A DNA stretch of 64,000 nt from Hyphomicrobiaceae bacterium (GTDB lineage Bacteria; Pseudomonadota; Alphaproteobacteria; Rhizobiales; Hyphomicrobiaceae): NCBI GenBank assembly GCA_041397645.1, contig JAWKWE010000005.1:310001-374000 (forward strand), read 5' to 3'. The notes beneath the pieces were generated by a model. That model was not told the DNA's origin. It saw only the letters and a list, made by a program, of their open reading frames with translations, and did no database searches. The stretch's first letter is position 1, and each line of letters begins with the position of its first letter. A program made the translations under genes and the position numbers. Shown in pieces: positions 44,541 to 53,337 of this stretch.

Positions 44541-46388
44541 TCAGAGTGAAAGACGTGACAGCGTCTCGTTCGTCGGCACGCCTTCCTTCGTCCAGCCGCG
44601 CAGCTCGTAGTATTCGGGCAGCATCTTATCGAGGCCGTTGACGAGGCCCTTGGCGGGTCCCGTCTCTGCAGCTTCTTTTAGCAGTCGCGGCGGAAGCGTG
44701 TCATCCTTCGCCGTAAGCCCAGCGCGGTTGTTGAAGATGCGCTCCATGTTCCAAATGCGTTCACCGGTTTCCAGAAGACGCTCTGGCGACCATTCGCCTT
44801 CGCAGGCCGCGTCGACCTGCGGGGCAATGTCGTTCAGCGTCCACCCGAAGGTCGTGAATACGCAAAGGCCCGAGCTATCGACGGCGGCCGTGGCATCCTG
44901 GAAGGCTTTGACGAGCGCAGCCTTGCCGTCGGTGACCAGCGGATCGGTTTTAACCGGAATGCCGAGAATTTCCGACGAGACCGTGTAGGAGCGCAGGTGG
45001 CAGGCGCCACGGTTGGAAGTTGCATAGGTCAGACCCATGCCCTGAATGCCGCGCGAGTCATAGGCCGGGAACTCTTGTCCCTTGACCGACATCGACAGAT
45101 CCGGACGTCCGTACTTGGAGCACAGGCGCAGAGACCCTAAACCCAACTCCTTGCCAAATCCCTCGCCTTTGCCGGTCAACTCAACGCACTGGACCAAAGC
45201 TTCAGCCGATCCGAACTTCAAATCGATACCGCCGGTGGTCTCTTTCGTGATGAGACCGAGATCGTAAAGTTCCATCGCTGCCGACACGGTCGCGCCGAAC
45301 GAGATCGGATCCATGCCCTGTTCATTGCAGATGAAATTCACAAAGGTCAGCGCTTCAAGATCGTTAACTCCGGTATTGCAGCCCAGCGCCCATGCCGCTT
45401 CGTACTCAAGACCGCCAGAAGCATGCCAGTACTCAGGACGGTTCTTGATGGTGAAGTGACCCTCGTCGATTTTGGAAATACGCCCGCAGGCGATCGTGCA
45501 GCCAAAACACGCCTGGTTGGTCAGCAGGTTTTTCTTACCGTCCGTTTTGCGCGGCGTGACCATCGCTTCAGCCGAGATGTCGTGTGCGCCCTCGAACTGA
45601 ACTTGGCGGTGGTTGCGGGTCGGCATGGCGCCGGCCTCGTTGATGACGTTCATCAGCACCTGGGTGCCGTAGGCTGGAAGGCCCTGGCCGGTCACCGCAT
45701 TGGCTTGAAGTACCTTCTTGCCGTCGGAGGTGGCTTTGAGGAACGCTTTGCCGTCCTTCACCTTGACACCGCCGGTGCCCCGTACCGCGATCGCCTTCAC
45801 ATTCTTGGAGCCCATCACGGCGCCGACGCCTGAGCGGCCCGCAGCGCGATGCAGATCATTGACGACCGCTGAATAGAGGCAGCCCTTCTCACCTGCGAGC
45901 CCAATGCAGGCGATGTGCATCATGGGGTCTTGATGTTCTTTTTTGATCCACTCGTCCGTGTTCCAGACGCTGGTGCCCCAGATGGCGGAGGCGTCGCGGA
46001 TTTCGCACACGTCGTCCATCACGCTGATGTAGACGGGCTTTGGCGACTTGCCTTCGAGGATGATCATATCCCATCCCGCGAACTTGAGTTCCGCGCCGAA
46101 GTAGCCGCCGGAGTTCGAACAAGCAATGGCGTTTGTCAAAGGGCCTTTGGTGATGACCGAATAGCGCCCTCCGGTAGAAGCCGCCGTGCCCGTCAGCGGA
46201 CCGGTTGCAAATATAAGCTTGTTGGCAGGGCTCATGGGATCGACGCGCGGGTCGATCTCTTCCAACAGGTACTTCGTGGCCAGACCGCGCTGGCCAAGAT
46301 ACTTCTGTGCCCACTCCATATTGAGGGGTTCGGTCTTTACCGTGCCGGCCGTCAGATCAATCCTGAGAATTTTACGTGCCCAACCCAT
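44541..46388 (-). CDS. aorB: Tungsten-containing aldehyde:ferredoxin oxidoreductase, catalytic subunit
   Basis: The 615-residue enzyme oxidises aldehydes to carboxylic acids at a tungsten bound by two metallopterins. The N-terminal domain shows NKLIFATGPLTGTAAS and GPLTNAIACSNSGGYFG. A [4Fe-4S] cluster is held by the C-x2-C-x3-C motif in ACFGCTIAC plus the distal Cys in SSGLCVFTTFG. Length is as usual for AOR. AAAGGAG precedes the ATG. Its neighbours (Fe-S subunit, FAD subunit, Tup importer) argue for an NAD-linked bacterial AOR like that of Aromatoleum aromaticum. The preferred aldehyde cannot be told. Confidence 0.94.
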   Translation of the reverse strand: MGWARKILRIDLTAGTVKTEPLNMEWAQKYLGQRGLATKYLLEEIDPRVDPMSPANKLIFATGPLTGTAASTGGRYSVITKGPLTNAIACSNSGGYFGAELKFAGWDMIILEGKSPKPVYISVMDDVCEIRDASAIWGTSVWNTDEWIKKEHQDPMMHIACIGLAGEKGCLYSAVVNDLHRAAGRSGVGAVMGSKNVKAIAVRGTGGVKVKDGKAFLKATSDGKKVLQANAVTGQGLPAYGTQVLMNVINEAGAMPTRNHRQVQFEGAHDISAEAMVTPRKTDGKKNLLTNQACFGCTIACGRISKIDEGHFTIKNRPEYWHASGGLEYEAAWALGCNTGVNDLEALTFVNFICNEQGMDPISFGATVSAAMELYDLGLITKETTGGIDLKFGSAEALVQCVELTGKGEGFGKELGLGSLRLCSKYGRPDLSMSVKGQEFPAYDSRGIQGMGLTYATSNRGACHLRSYTVSSEILGIPVKTDPLVTDGKAALVKAFQDATAAVDSSGLCVFTTFGWTLNDIAPQVDAACEGEWSPERLLETGERIWNMERIFNNRAGLTAKDDTLPPRLLKEAAETGPAKGLVNGLDKMLPEYYELRGWTKEGVPTNETLSRLSL

Positions 46389-46516
46389 CGGTATCTCCTT
46401 TGGTCACTTTGGCGCTTGCTGTTGGGGCCTGTTGTGGCCGCCCTAACCGCTAGCGATGTTTGATACGAGATCGGCGACGCGATGCGCTAAGCGCCGCCTA
46501 CCCGTGAGGCTTGTCA

Positions 46517-47020
46517 TCAGTGCTTGGCGACCGGCGCGTTGGTCTGCGTGCGGTCGGCGGATGCGCCAGCCTTGGCCGCCCACACCTTCATCTTGTCGAA
46601 GCCGGTCTGCTCGACGTCTTGATACGTGATGGCGCCGGTCGGACATGCGTCGGCGCAGGCCGGACTGCCTTCGCACAGATCGCACTTCATAACCTTGCCG
46701 GTCGATGCGTTATAATTGATGGTGCCGAACGGGCAGGCAATCGTGCAAACCTTGCAACCGACACACAGATTGTCGTGGACAATCTTAACGCCCGAATCCG
46801 CGTCGGTAGTGATGGCGTTAACGGGGCAGGCTTGTTGACACCAAGCCTCTGCGCACTGGGTGCAAGTATAGGGGACCATCTGGCCCAATTCGTGAAAATC
46901 GAAGACGCGGATGCGCGACTTGGAAACGTTGAATTCACCTTCATTATCGAGGGAACACGCCATTTCGCACTGCTTGCAGCCGGTGCATTTTCCTGGGTCG
47001 ATGACGAGCGCTTTGAGCAT
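46517..47020 (-). CDS. aorA: Four-cluster ferredoxin subunit of AOR (AorA-like)
   Basis: The 167-residue protein has sixteen cysteines in four groups (CTGCKQCEMAC, CTQC...WCQQACP, CVGCKVCTIACP, CDLCEGSPACADACP), enough for four [4Fe-4S] clusters, as in HycB/DmsB-type subunits. It would carry electrons from the tungsten subunit to the FAD subunit. In Aromatoleum aromaticum the corresponding AorA polymerises and forms the backbone of the enzyme filament. It is the first gene of the aor operon, 128 bases before the catalytic gene. Confidence 0.9.
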   Translation of the reverse strand: MLKALVIDPGKCTGCKQCEMACSLDNEGEFNVSKSRIRVFDFHELGQMVPYTCTQCAEAWCQQACPVNAITTDADSGVKIVHDNLCVGCKVCTIACPFGTINYNASTGKVMKCDLCEGSPACADACPTGAITYQDVEQTGFDKMKVWAAKAGASADRTQTNAPVAKH

Positions 47021-47172
47021 CGTGCTATTCCCTCCGAGATGTTATTGCGGTGTGCGTTTGCACCATTCTTTTGTCGTAAGAGAGTAGTCAGCAAAGGCCT
47101 ATGACGCAAACATGTTCCTTGGTGCAATGCCGTCTTAGAATCAGCTCCCCTAAATCGAGCTAGCAAAGCATC

Positions 47173-47196
47173 CGTTATTCTTGTTAAAGCATATCG
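47173..47196. promoter_or_regulatory. ModE-type operator candidate 3 (aor / tup intergenic)
   Basis: CGTTAT-N12-ATATCG, 24 bp, in the 258-base gap between the divergent aorA and tupB genes. It is 82 bases upstream of tupB and about 150 bases upstream of aorA, so one site could serve both operons. Both half-sites equal those of candidate 1. Confidence 0.7.
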
Positions 47197-47278
47197 CCTG
47201 CTTGGAGCCGGTCTAGTTGGAGGCTGATTTTGACGCCCATTTTTAGCCAGCACGGACGGGCGTTGAGGTAGTTGAACG

Positions 47279-47998
47279 ATGAGCGATGCCACCTCCGCCC
47301 TTTCAGCCGCTGCTCACCTTATCGTCAGCGCGGACGCAGACTTAATCGAGATTATCTTGCTCTCCCTTGAGGTGAGCTTATCCGCTGTCGCCATTGCAGC
47401 GGTCATTGGTCTGCCCTTGGGAGCCCTACTTGCTGTCTCCCGTTTTCCTGGACGACGCGCTCTCATTCTAATCATCAATACGCTGATGGGTTTGCCGCCT
47501 GTCGTGGCTGGACTGCTGGTTTACCTTGCCCTGTCGCGCCAGGGGCCGCTCGGAGTGCTAGAACTCCTCTACACGCCCACAGCGATGATCATCGCCCAGG
47601 CGGTGCTGGTGACCCCGATCGTGACATCTCTTACCCGCCAGACCATCAAGGACCTGCTCATCCAATACGATGATTTTCTGCGCGCTTATGGATTGTCAGG
47701 CTGGGAGCGCGCCGGGACGTTGCTTTATGAGGGACGTATGCGCCTCGCAACGGCGATGCTGGCAGGCTTCGGACGCGCGATCGCCGAGGTTGGCGCAGTC
47801 ATCATTGTGGGAGGCAACATTAATCACGTCACCAGAACCATGACGACTACAATTGCGCTTGAGACATCGCGCGGCAATCTTTCGTTGGCCTTAGCGCTGG
47901 GGATCATTCTGCTGGCGCTCGCGCTGGCTATCAACGCGCTTGTGTTGACCCTTAGACCGCACGGTGTGCCGCAACTCGTGCGACGGGTCCACCCATGA
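47279..47998 (+). CDS. tupB: Tungstate ABC transporter permease
   Basis: The 239-residue inner-membrane protein has about five to six membrane segments and the permease EAA-like loop (YDDFLRAYGLSGWERAGTLLYEGRM). It resembles TupB, the tungstate-specific permease, including IAEVGAVIIVGGNI and TMTTTIALETSRGN. It overlaps tupC by ATGA. The matching binding protein TupA is encoded 1.3 kb away. Confidence 0.92.
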   Translation: MSDATSALSAAAHLIVSADADLIEIILLSLEVSLSAVAIAAVIGLPLGALLAVSRFPGRRALILIINTLMGLPPVVAGLLVYLALSRQGPLGVLELLYTPTAMIIAQAVLVTPIVTSLTRQTIKDLLIQYDDFLRAYGLSGWERAGTLLYEGRMRLATAMLAGFGRAIAEVGAVIIVGGNINHVTRTMTTTIALETSRGNLSLALALGIILLALALAINALVLTLRPHGVPQLVRRVHP

Positions 47999-48765
47999 CG
48001 GTCCACCGGCCATCTCGGCATGAGGCCCAAACGACTGGGCACACGCACGTGTTGCCGCTTAGCGCGAACGAGATCGTTCTTTCGCGGGATGGACGAACAC
48101 TGCTCGACAATGTGAGTTTCTCGCTAAACGGGACGAGTGGCGTTACCGTCCTGCTGGGACCTAACGGAGCTGGAAAAAGCCTCCTTGTGCGCACGCTGTG
48201 CGGTTTGCTGAAGCCTGATCACGGTGACGTGCGCTGGGCCGATCAACAGCCGAGCCGTCTTGGCGCCAAGCGCATTGGAATCGTATTTCAGAGTCCCGTC
48301 CTGCTGAGCCGATCCGTACGCGAAAACATCTTCTATGCGCTGCGTGCGACCGGAGTTTCCGCCGATCAATGGCCGGATCGCACCAATGAGGCCCTGAAAC
48401 GAGCTGGACTGGAGTTCCTTTCCGAACAGGATGCGGGTTCTCTATCTGGCGGAGAAAAGCAGCGACTTGCCTTGGCACGGGCATTGGCATGCGATCCGGA
48501 AGTTCTGGTTCTCGATGAACCGTGCGCAAACCTCGACCCCGCATCCACAGCGGCAATCGAAAATACGCTGCGCCATGTGCGCGATACAGGGACACCAATC
48601 TTGTTCATCACGCACGACATCAATCAGGCGCGGAGGGTCGCCGATCAGATCGTGTTTATGAGCAAGGGACGGATCGTGGAGCGCAGAGATGATGCGGCGG
48701 GCTTTTTTCATGAGCCGCAAACACGAGAGGCTCGCGCTTATCTGCGCGGCGAGTTGCTCGTTTGA
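47995..48765 (+). CDS. tupC: Tungstate ABC transporter ATP-binding protein
   Basis: The 256-residue ATPase powers TupB. It has Walker A GPNGAGKS, the Q-loop in IVFQSPVL, the ABC signature LSGGEKQRLALARAL, Walker B VLVLDEPCANLDP and a switch His in FITHDI. A 20-residue N-terminal extension precedes the nucleotide domain. It overlaps tupB, which marks an operon. It converges on the ModE-like gene 15 bases further on. Confidence 0.93.
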   Translation: MTVHRPSRHEAQTTGHTHVLPLSANEIVLSRDGRTLLDNVSFSLNGTSGVTVLLGPNGAGKSLLVRTLCGLLKPDHGDVRWADQQPSRLGAKRIGIVFQSPVLLSRSVRENIFYALRATGVSADQWPDRTNEALKRAGLEFLSEQDAGSLSGGEKQRLALARALACDPEVLVLDEPCANLDPASTAAIENTLRHVRDTGTPILFITHDINQARRVADQIVFMSKGRIVERRDDAAGFFHEPQTREARAYLRGELLV

Positions 48766-48780
48766 ACTCGCCAGGCGCAA

Positions 48781-49170
48781 CTACTCCTGCAGGGGATCAT
48801 CATCCGCATCCGTTTTCTGCTGGCCGGAGGGATCGCGCAGCAGCACGGCGTCGAGAAACTCAAGGTGCGGTTGTGCCGTCTTCTTCGCCATGCCGATCAT
48901 GGCGTTGCAGTGAGTAAGCAACAGACGTCCGAAATCGGTCAAGTGCGCGCCGCCCCCTGACTTGCCGCCTGTCTGGGACACAACAACGGGCTCTTTGAAT
49001 GCATGGTTGAGTTGATCAATCAGCGCCCACGCTTGCCTGTAGGACATCTTCATGGAACGTCCGGCTGCCGAGATCGACCCCAACTCATCTATCTTCTGCA
49101 ACAGCTGGAGCTTGCCGGGGCCAAGTCGCCCGTGCGTTCCCAGGTCGATACGGACTATAAGGTTCGTCAT
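48781..49170 (-). CDS. ModE N-terminal-type regulator lacking molbindin domain
   Basis: The 129-residue protein has the winged-helix DNA-binding domain of ModE (LQLLQKIDELGSISAAGRSM, KMSYRQAWALIDQLN, GGKSGGGAHLTDFGRLLL). ModE binds molybdate or tungstate through a C-terminal TOBE/molbindin region, absent here: only about 30 polar residues follow. It is divergent from tupA and convergent with tupC. It is the natural candidate to bind the 24-bp boxes of this island. How it would sense tungsten is unclear; a partner protein is possible. Confidence 0.88.
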   Translation of the reverse strand: MTNLIVRIDLGTHGRLGPGKLQLLQKIDELGSISAAGRSMKMSYRQAWALIDQLNHAFKEPVVVSQTGGKSGGGAHLTDFGRLLLTHCNAMIGMAKKTAQPHLEFLDAVLLRDPSGQQKTDADDDPLQE

Positions 49171-49295
49171 TCCGTCGACTCCCTCGTGCTCGTAACGTGC
49201 ATTTTGCGCGCTCCCGCGAAAAGCACAACGCCCACCTCCCTGCGGTCATGCGAAAGGCGTGTTTTGTCAACCAGCTAGCAAGTCAGCGGGCGAGG

Positions 49296-49319
49296 CGCTA
49301 GGTTTGGATCGACATAGCG
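49296..49319. promoter_or_regulatory. ModE-type operator candidate 4 (modE-like / tupA intergenic)
   Basis: CGCTAG-N12-ATAGCG, 24 bp, between the divergent regulator and tupA genes. It ends 23 bases before the tupA start codon, where repression would be direct. It is slightly imperfect (last base of the left half-site). It could also autoregulate the modE-like gene. Confidence 0.6.
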
Positions 49320-49342
49320 CCCACATTGAAAGGCTGGCTCTC

Positions 49343-50194
49343 ATGATGCGGATCCGAGTGGAATTTCAGGCATTCACGGCTTTGACGCTGTTTGTCGGAC
49401 TTTCGATGCTGTTTGCATTGGCGGCATCTGGGCCGGTGCAGGCGGAGACGTCTTTCATCACGGTGCAATCAACGACGTCGACGGAAAATTCCGGTCTGTT
49501 TGCCTATCTCCTCCCGCTCTTCACCAAAAAGACCGGCATCGAGGTTCGCGTTGTTGCGGTTGGGACGGGCCAAGCAATCAAGAACGCACGCAACGGAGAC
49601 GCGGATGTTTTGCTGGTTCACGCGCGTGCAGACGAAGAAAAGTTCGTCGCCGACGGCGAAGGCGTGAAGCGCTACCCCCTCATGTATAATGACTTTGTGC
49701 TTGTCGGTCCGCAGGCCGACCCTGCAGCGGCCGCCGGAAGCGACGTTGCGAAAGCGTTCAAAGCCGTTGCCGATAAGAAAGCTCCGTTCATCTCACGCGG
49801 CGACGACTCCGGCACGCACAAGGCTGAGCTTGCCATCTGGAAGTCGATCGGCGTCGATGTGAAGCAAGCGTCCGGCTCGTGGTATCGAGAAGCCGGACAA
49901 GGCATGGGCGCAACGCTCAACATGGCCTCGGCCATGAATGGATATGTATTGAGCGACCGGGCAACCTGGTCGGCCTTCAACAACCGTGGCGAGTTGACGA
50001 TCCTCTGCCAAGGCGACAAGCGGCTACACAATCCCTACGGAGTCATATTGGTCAATCCCGCAAAGCATCCGCATGTAAAAGCCAAGGAGGGACAGGCGTT
50101 CGTCGACTGGCTTATATCGGCCGAAGGCCAGGCCGCTATTGCAAATTTCAAGATTAACGGCGAGCAGCAATTCTTTCCTGCGACCAGCGATTAG
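49343..50194 (+). CDS. tupA: Tungstate-binding periplasmic protein
   Basis: The 283-residue protein has a signal peptide (ALTLFVGLSMLFALAA to VQA) and the TupA signature: STTSTENSGLFAYLLPLF at the ligand site, VRVVAVGTGQAIKNA, DADVLLVHAR and RGDDSGTHKAEL. TupA binds tungstate far more tightly than molybdate in studied species. The start at 49343 follows AGG; an ATG directly after is the alternative. It is separated from tupBC by the regulator gene, an uncommon split. Confidence 0.93.
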   Translation: MMRIRVEFQAFTALTLFVGLSMLFALAASGPVQAETSFITVQSTTSTENSGLFAYLLPLFTKKTGIEVRVVAVGTGQAIKNARNGDADVLLVHARADEEKFVADGEGVKRYPLMYNDFVLVGPQADPAAAAGSDVAKAFKAVADKKAPFISRGDDSGTHKAELAIWKSIGVDVKQASGSWYREAGQGMGATLNMASAMNGYVLSDRATWSAFNNRGELTILCQGDKRLHNPYGVILVNPAKHPHVKAKEGQAFVDWLISAEGQAAIANFKINGEQQFFPATSD

Positions 50195-50205
50195 AGACGC
50201 GCCGC

Positions 50206-50862
50206 TTACAGGCTCTTTTGCATGTCGCGCACGAACGACGAAAGTCCGAGCAGGCGGCCGCGCTTGAGACGCTCAGCTGCGAGAATGGCATGGACGGCGC
50301 GCACGCTCTCTTCAACATCTACGTTGACGATCACATAGTCATACTCAGGCCAATGCGAAATCTCGGCGGAGGCCTCTGCCATCCTTCGCGCAACAACCTC
50401 GTCAGGATCCTGCGCTCGCGTGCGCAGTCGTTGTTCGAGCACGCGGCCAGACGGCGGCATTACGAAAACGCGCACAACATCGCCCGGCATCTTTTCGCTC
50501 AACTGCTGCGCGCCTTGCCAATCGATATCGAACAGCACGTCTTTTCCAGCCTCGATGGCTGCCGCTACGGGAGCCGACGGTGTGCCGTAGTAATTGTCGA
50601 ACACGCGTGCCCATTCGAGCAAAGAACCAGAATCCCGCATAGCCTCGAAGCGGGCATGGTCGAGAAAAATATAGTCCTGGCCGTCAATCTCCCCAGGTCG
50701 GGGCCGGCGGGTCGTGACCGAAACCGACATCGCAATGTGGGGATCCTCCGCCAATAGCCGACGGGCGAGCGTCGTCTTTCCCGCCCCGGAGGGTGAAGAC
50801 AGGATATACAGCAGGCCCCGGCGGGCGATGGCGGGACGTGCGTCGGGCTTCGTGTCAGTCAT
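50206..50862 (-). CDS. gmk: Guanylate kinase
   Basis: The 218-residue enzyme phosphorylates GMP to GDP. The P-loop is SSPSGAGKTTLARRL and the GMP-binding region includes SVTTRRPRPGEIDGQDYIFL. It ends a minus-strand run fabD-fabG-acpP-fabF-mltG-yicC-gmk. It converges on tupA with 11 bases between stops. Confidence 0.96.
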   Translation of the reverse strand: MTDTKPDARPAIARRGLLYILSSPSGAGKTTLARRLLAEDPHIAMSVSVTTRRPRPGEIDGQDYIFLDHARFEAMRDSGSLLEWARVFDNYYGTPSAPVAAAIEAGKDVLFDIDWQGAQQLSEKMPGDVVRVFVMPPSGRVLEQRLRTRAQDPDEVVARRMAEASAEISHWPEYDYVIVNVDVEESVRAVHAILAAERLKRGRLLGLSSFVRDMQKSL

Positions 50863-50890
50863 GGTCCTAAACCGGTGGGGTGGATTTCAG

Positions 50891-51781
50891 TTATTCGACG
50901 TTCTGAACCTGCTCGCGCAATTGGTCGATGACGCTTTTAAGCGAAAGCCCCAACCGGGTGACATCGACGGCGTTGGCCTTGGAGCACAGCGTATTGGCTT
51001 CGCGATTGAACTCCTGAGCAAGGAAGTCGAGTTTCCGGCCAACCGCACCCTGCTCTGACATGATCTCCCGGGCGGCGGCCACGTGGGCGTTGAGCCGGGC
51101 CAACTCTTCCTCGACATCGGCGCGCGTTGCGGCCAGCACTGCCTCTTGATGCAACCGCTCGCTATCGAAATTGCTCGAGCTATCGACCAGTCGCGAGATC
51201 ACCTCTCTGAGGCGAGCCCGAATGGCCTCAGGGGTCCGAGATGGAGAGGCGCGAACATCTGCGGCCAGCGTTTCGATTTGGCTCACCTGCTCGCTTAGGA
51301 CGTTCTGGATGCGTGCGCCCTCTGAGCGTCGCGCTTCCAACAGCTTGCTCGCGGCTTCTTCGAAACTTGAAACTAGTGCGCGTTCGCGCACGGCGCGTTG
51401 TTGAACATCGTCCAAACCGCCTTCAACGGTTTCCAGAACGCCCTTCATAGCTAAAAGCTCAGCAGGACTTGGTCGAGCGCCGCCGGTCAGTTCCGCAACC
51501 CGCTCCGCCGCCTTGAGGATATCGTTGAGTAGCCCCTCGTTGAGACGAACTGATCCGTTGGCGCAACGTCGCTCAACGGTGAGGTTGACCGACACGTTGC
51601 CGCGAACAAGCCTTTTCGCGATGGCTTCACGCACGGGGGCATCCAGGTTGTCGTAACCTGGCGGCAAGCGCATGCGGACGTCGAGGCCGCGGCCGTTGAC
51701 GCTGCGGATTTCCCAGGTCCACGCCAGTCCCTCCGCCGCGCCGTCCGCGCGCCCATATCCTGTCATGCTAGAAAGTGCCAT
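50891..51781 (-). CDS. yicC: YicC-family endoribonuclease/stress protein
   Basis: The 296-residue protein begins MALSSMTGYGRADG, has the family motif EIRSVNGRGLDVRMRLP and a C-terminal DUF1732 region (REIMSEQGAVGRKLDFLAQEFNREANTLCSKAND-like). YicC in Escherichia coli is an endoribonuclease. AAGGAC lies close to the ATG at 51781, so the longer frame to 51829 is not used. Position next to gmk is conserved. Confidence 0.92.
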   Translation of the reverse strand: MALSSMTGYGRADGAAEGLAWTWEIRSVNGRGLDVRMRLPPGYDNLDAPVREAIAKRLVRGNVSVNLTVERRCANGSVRLNEGLLNDILKAAERVAELTGGARPSPAELLAMKGVLETVEGGLDDVQQRAVRERALVSSFEEAASKLLEARRSEGARIQNVLSEQVSQIETLAADVRASPSRTPEAIRARLREVISRLVDSSSNFDSERLHQEAVLAATRADVEEELARLNAHVAAAREIMSEQGAVGRKLDFLAQEFNREANTLCSKANAVDVTRLGLSLKSVIDQLREQVQNVE

Positions 51782-51878
51782 CAGTCCTTCGCTCTCTATT
51801 GCGCTCGCCGCAAGCGAAGAACTTCTCATCCCCGGGCGCTCACGCGGGGCGCAAAATAGCCCTTATGCTCTTCAGCGC

Positions 51879-53183
51879 CTACTGTTTCTTGGGCTTCCGG
51901 ACCGGAAGGGGAATGTCGGCGCTGGCACTGGCCGCCTTCTGACGGCTGTCAGTCTTACTTGTCTTTGCGTCGCCGGTCGTATCCTCGGGAACGGGCGTAA
52001 CGTCCGGATTTGGCGATTGCGAAGCAGAATTTGCCGAGCGAGTCTTAGCGGTCTGACGTTCGACCTCACGCCATTTTTGCACTGCACTATTGTGCTCTTT
52101 CAGCGTCTCGGAGAACACGTGCCCGCCGGTGCCGTCAGCTACAAAATACAGATCGTTCGTCGCTTCTGGATTGAGCGCAGCCATGATCGCGTCTCGCCCC
52201 GGGTTACAGATCGGACCTGGCGGCAATCCGTTCATTTGATATGTGTTGTAGGGCGTCTTCGTGTCGATGTCGGGTTTGGTGATTGCACGGCCAAGAGATC
52301 CTTGCCCGCCGACGATGCCATAGATGATGGTGGGATCCGACTGGAGCCTCATGCCCTTCTTGAGGCGGTTATGGAAGACAGCGGCTACCTTTGAACGTTC
52401 GTCCGCGCGCCCCGTCTCCTTTTCGACGATCGAGGCAAAAACCACGGCCTCCTCGACAGTGCGAAGCGGAAGTTCGCTTTGGCGCTTCGTCCAAGCAGTC
52501 TCAAGGAACTCGCTCATGTGGGCTTGCATACGATCAAGCAATTCCTGGCGGCCCATACCCTTCGAGATCAGGTAGGTGTCGGGCATCAAGGAGCCCTCGG
52601 GCGGAACCTTTGTTATCTCGCCACTCAGATTGCTCTCGGCCCGCAATCGCTCCACGATTTGCTGACTGGTAAGCCCCTCGGGGATCGCGACCTTGTATTG
52701 GATGGACTTACCCTGAGCCAGGGTGTCCAGAACCTCGCGCATTGAAGCGTGCGCTTCAACTTGGTACTCGCCAGCCTTGAGATCGAGGTTGCGTTTGCCG
52801 CCAAACAGCGTCTGGAAAAGATGTCCAGCGACGAAGGTCCAGCGATTGGCAATGACGCCCTGCTCTTCCAGGGTTTCGGCGATCTGGATACGGCCCTTGC
52901 CTTTGGCGACCACAATCGTGCGGGCTTCCCCCAGCGGACCTGGGCGTTCAAACTGATTGTAGAGAACGACACCCATGCCTCCGAGCGTCAACATCGCTAC
53001 GAGAGCTAGCGTGAAGAGCCCGCTCGCCACCCGCACCATGCCGCCGATGAACCGCGATGGCTCATTCTCCTGCAGTCCGCGTGGACGCGCAGGCGCACGC
53101 GCGGGTTCTAGACGCTCATTTGGGCTACGTGCGCCAGCGGTTCGCGTTCGGGTAACGTCCGATCGCTTCTTGCGGTTCTGCAT
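51879..53183 (-). CDS. mltG: Endolytic murein transglycosylase MltG
   Basis: The 434-residue protein has a disordered basic N-terminus, one membrane anchor (SGLFTLALVAMLTLGGMGVVLY), and the YceG domain with the catalytic Glu in FASIVEKETG. It cleaves nascent peptidoglycan strands. A Ser/Thr/Lys-rich C-terminal tail of about 80 residues (ending PLPVRKPKKQ) goes beyond the usual domain. It follows fabF. Confidence 0.93.
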   Translation of the reverse strand: MQNRKKRSDVTRTRTAGARSPNERLEPARAPARPRGLQENEPSRFIGGMVRVASGLFTLALVAMLTLGGMGVVLYNQFERPGPLGEARTIVVAKGKGRIQIAETLEEQGVIANRWTFVAGHLFQTLFGGKRNLDLKAGEYQVEAHASMREVLDTLAQGKSIQYKVAIPEGLTSQQIVERLRAESNLSGEITKVPPEGSLMPDTYLISKGMGRQELLDRMQAHMSEFLETAWTKRQSELPLRTVEEAVVFASIVEKETGRADERSKVAAVFHNRLKKGMRLQSDPTIIYGIVGGQGSLGRAITKPDIDTKTPYNTYQMNGLPPGPICNPGRDAIMAALNPEATNDLYFVADGTGGHVFSETLKEHNSAVQKWREVERQTAKTRSANSASQSPNPDVTPVPEDTTGDAKTSKTDSRQKAASASADIPLPVRKPKKQ

Positions 53184-53337
53184 GGTGCCTCGAAACTACC
53201 CCTGAAACGTCCCTTGGCGCGCGCCCCGTGCGGTGTCGCATTCTTTTTCAGGCGCCGAAAAACGGTTCCGCCACGCAAAGTGGCGGCCCGCCTGTAAGTA
53301 ATGACGCTTGCCGCAAAATGTGGCGAAAGCTTGGGCT

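Noticed and set aside
46511..47104. 197-codon plus-strand frame opposite aorA
   Set aside because: The minus-strand frame has sixteen ordered cysteines of a four-cluster ferredoxin, so the plus-strand frame is a shadow.
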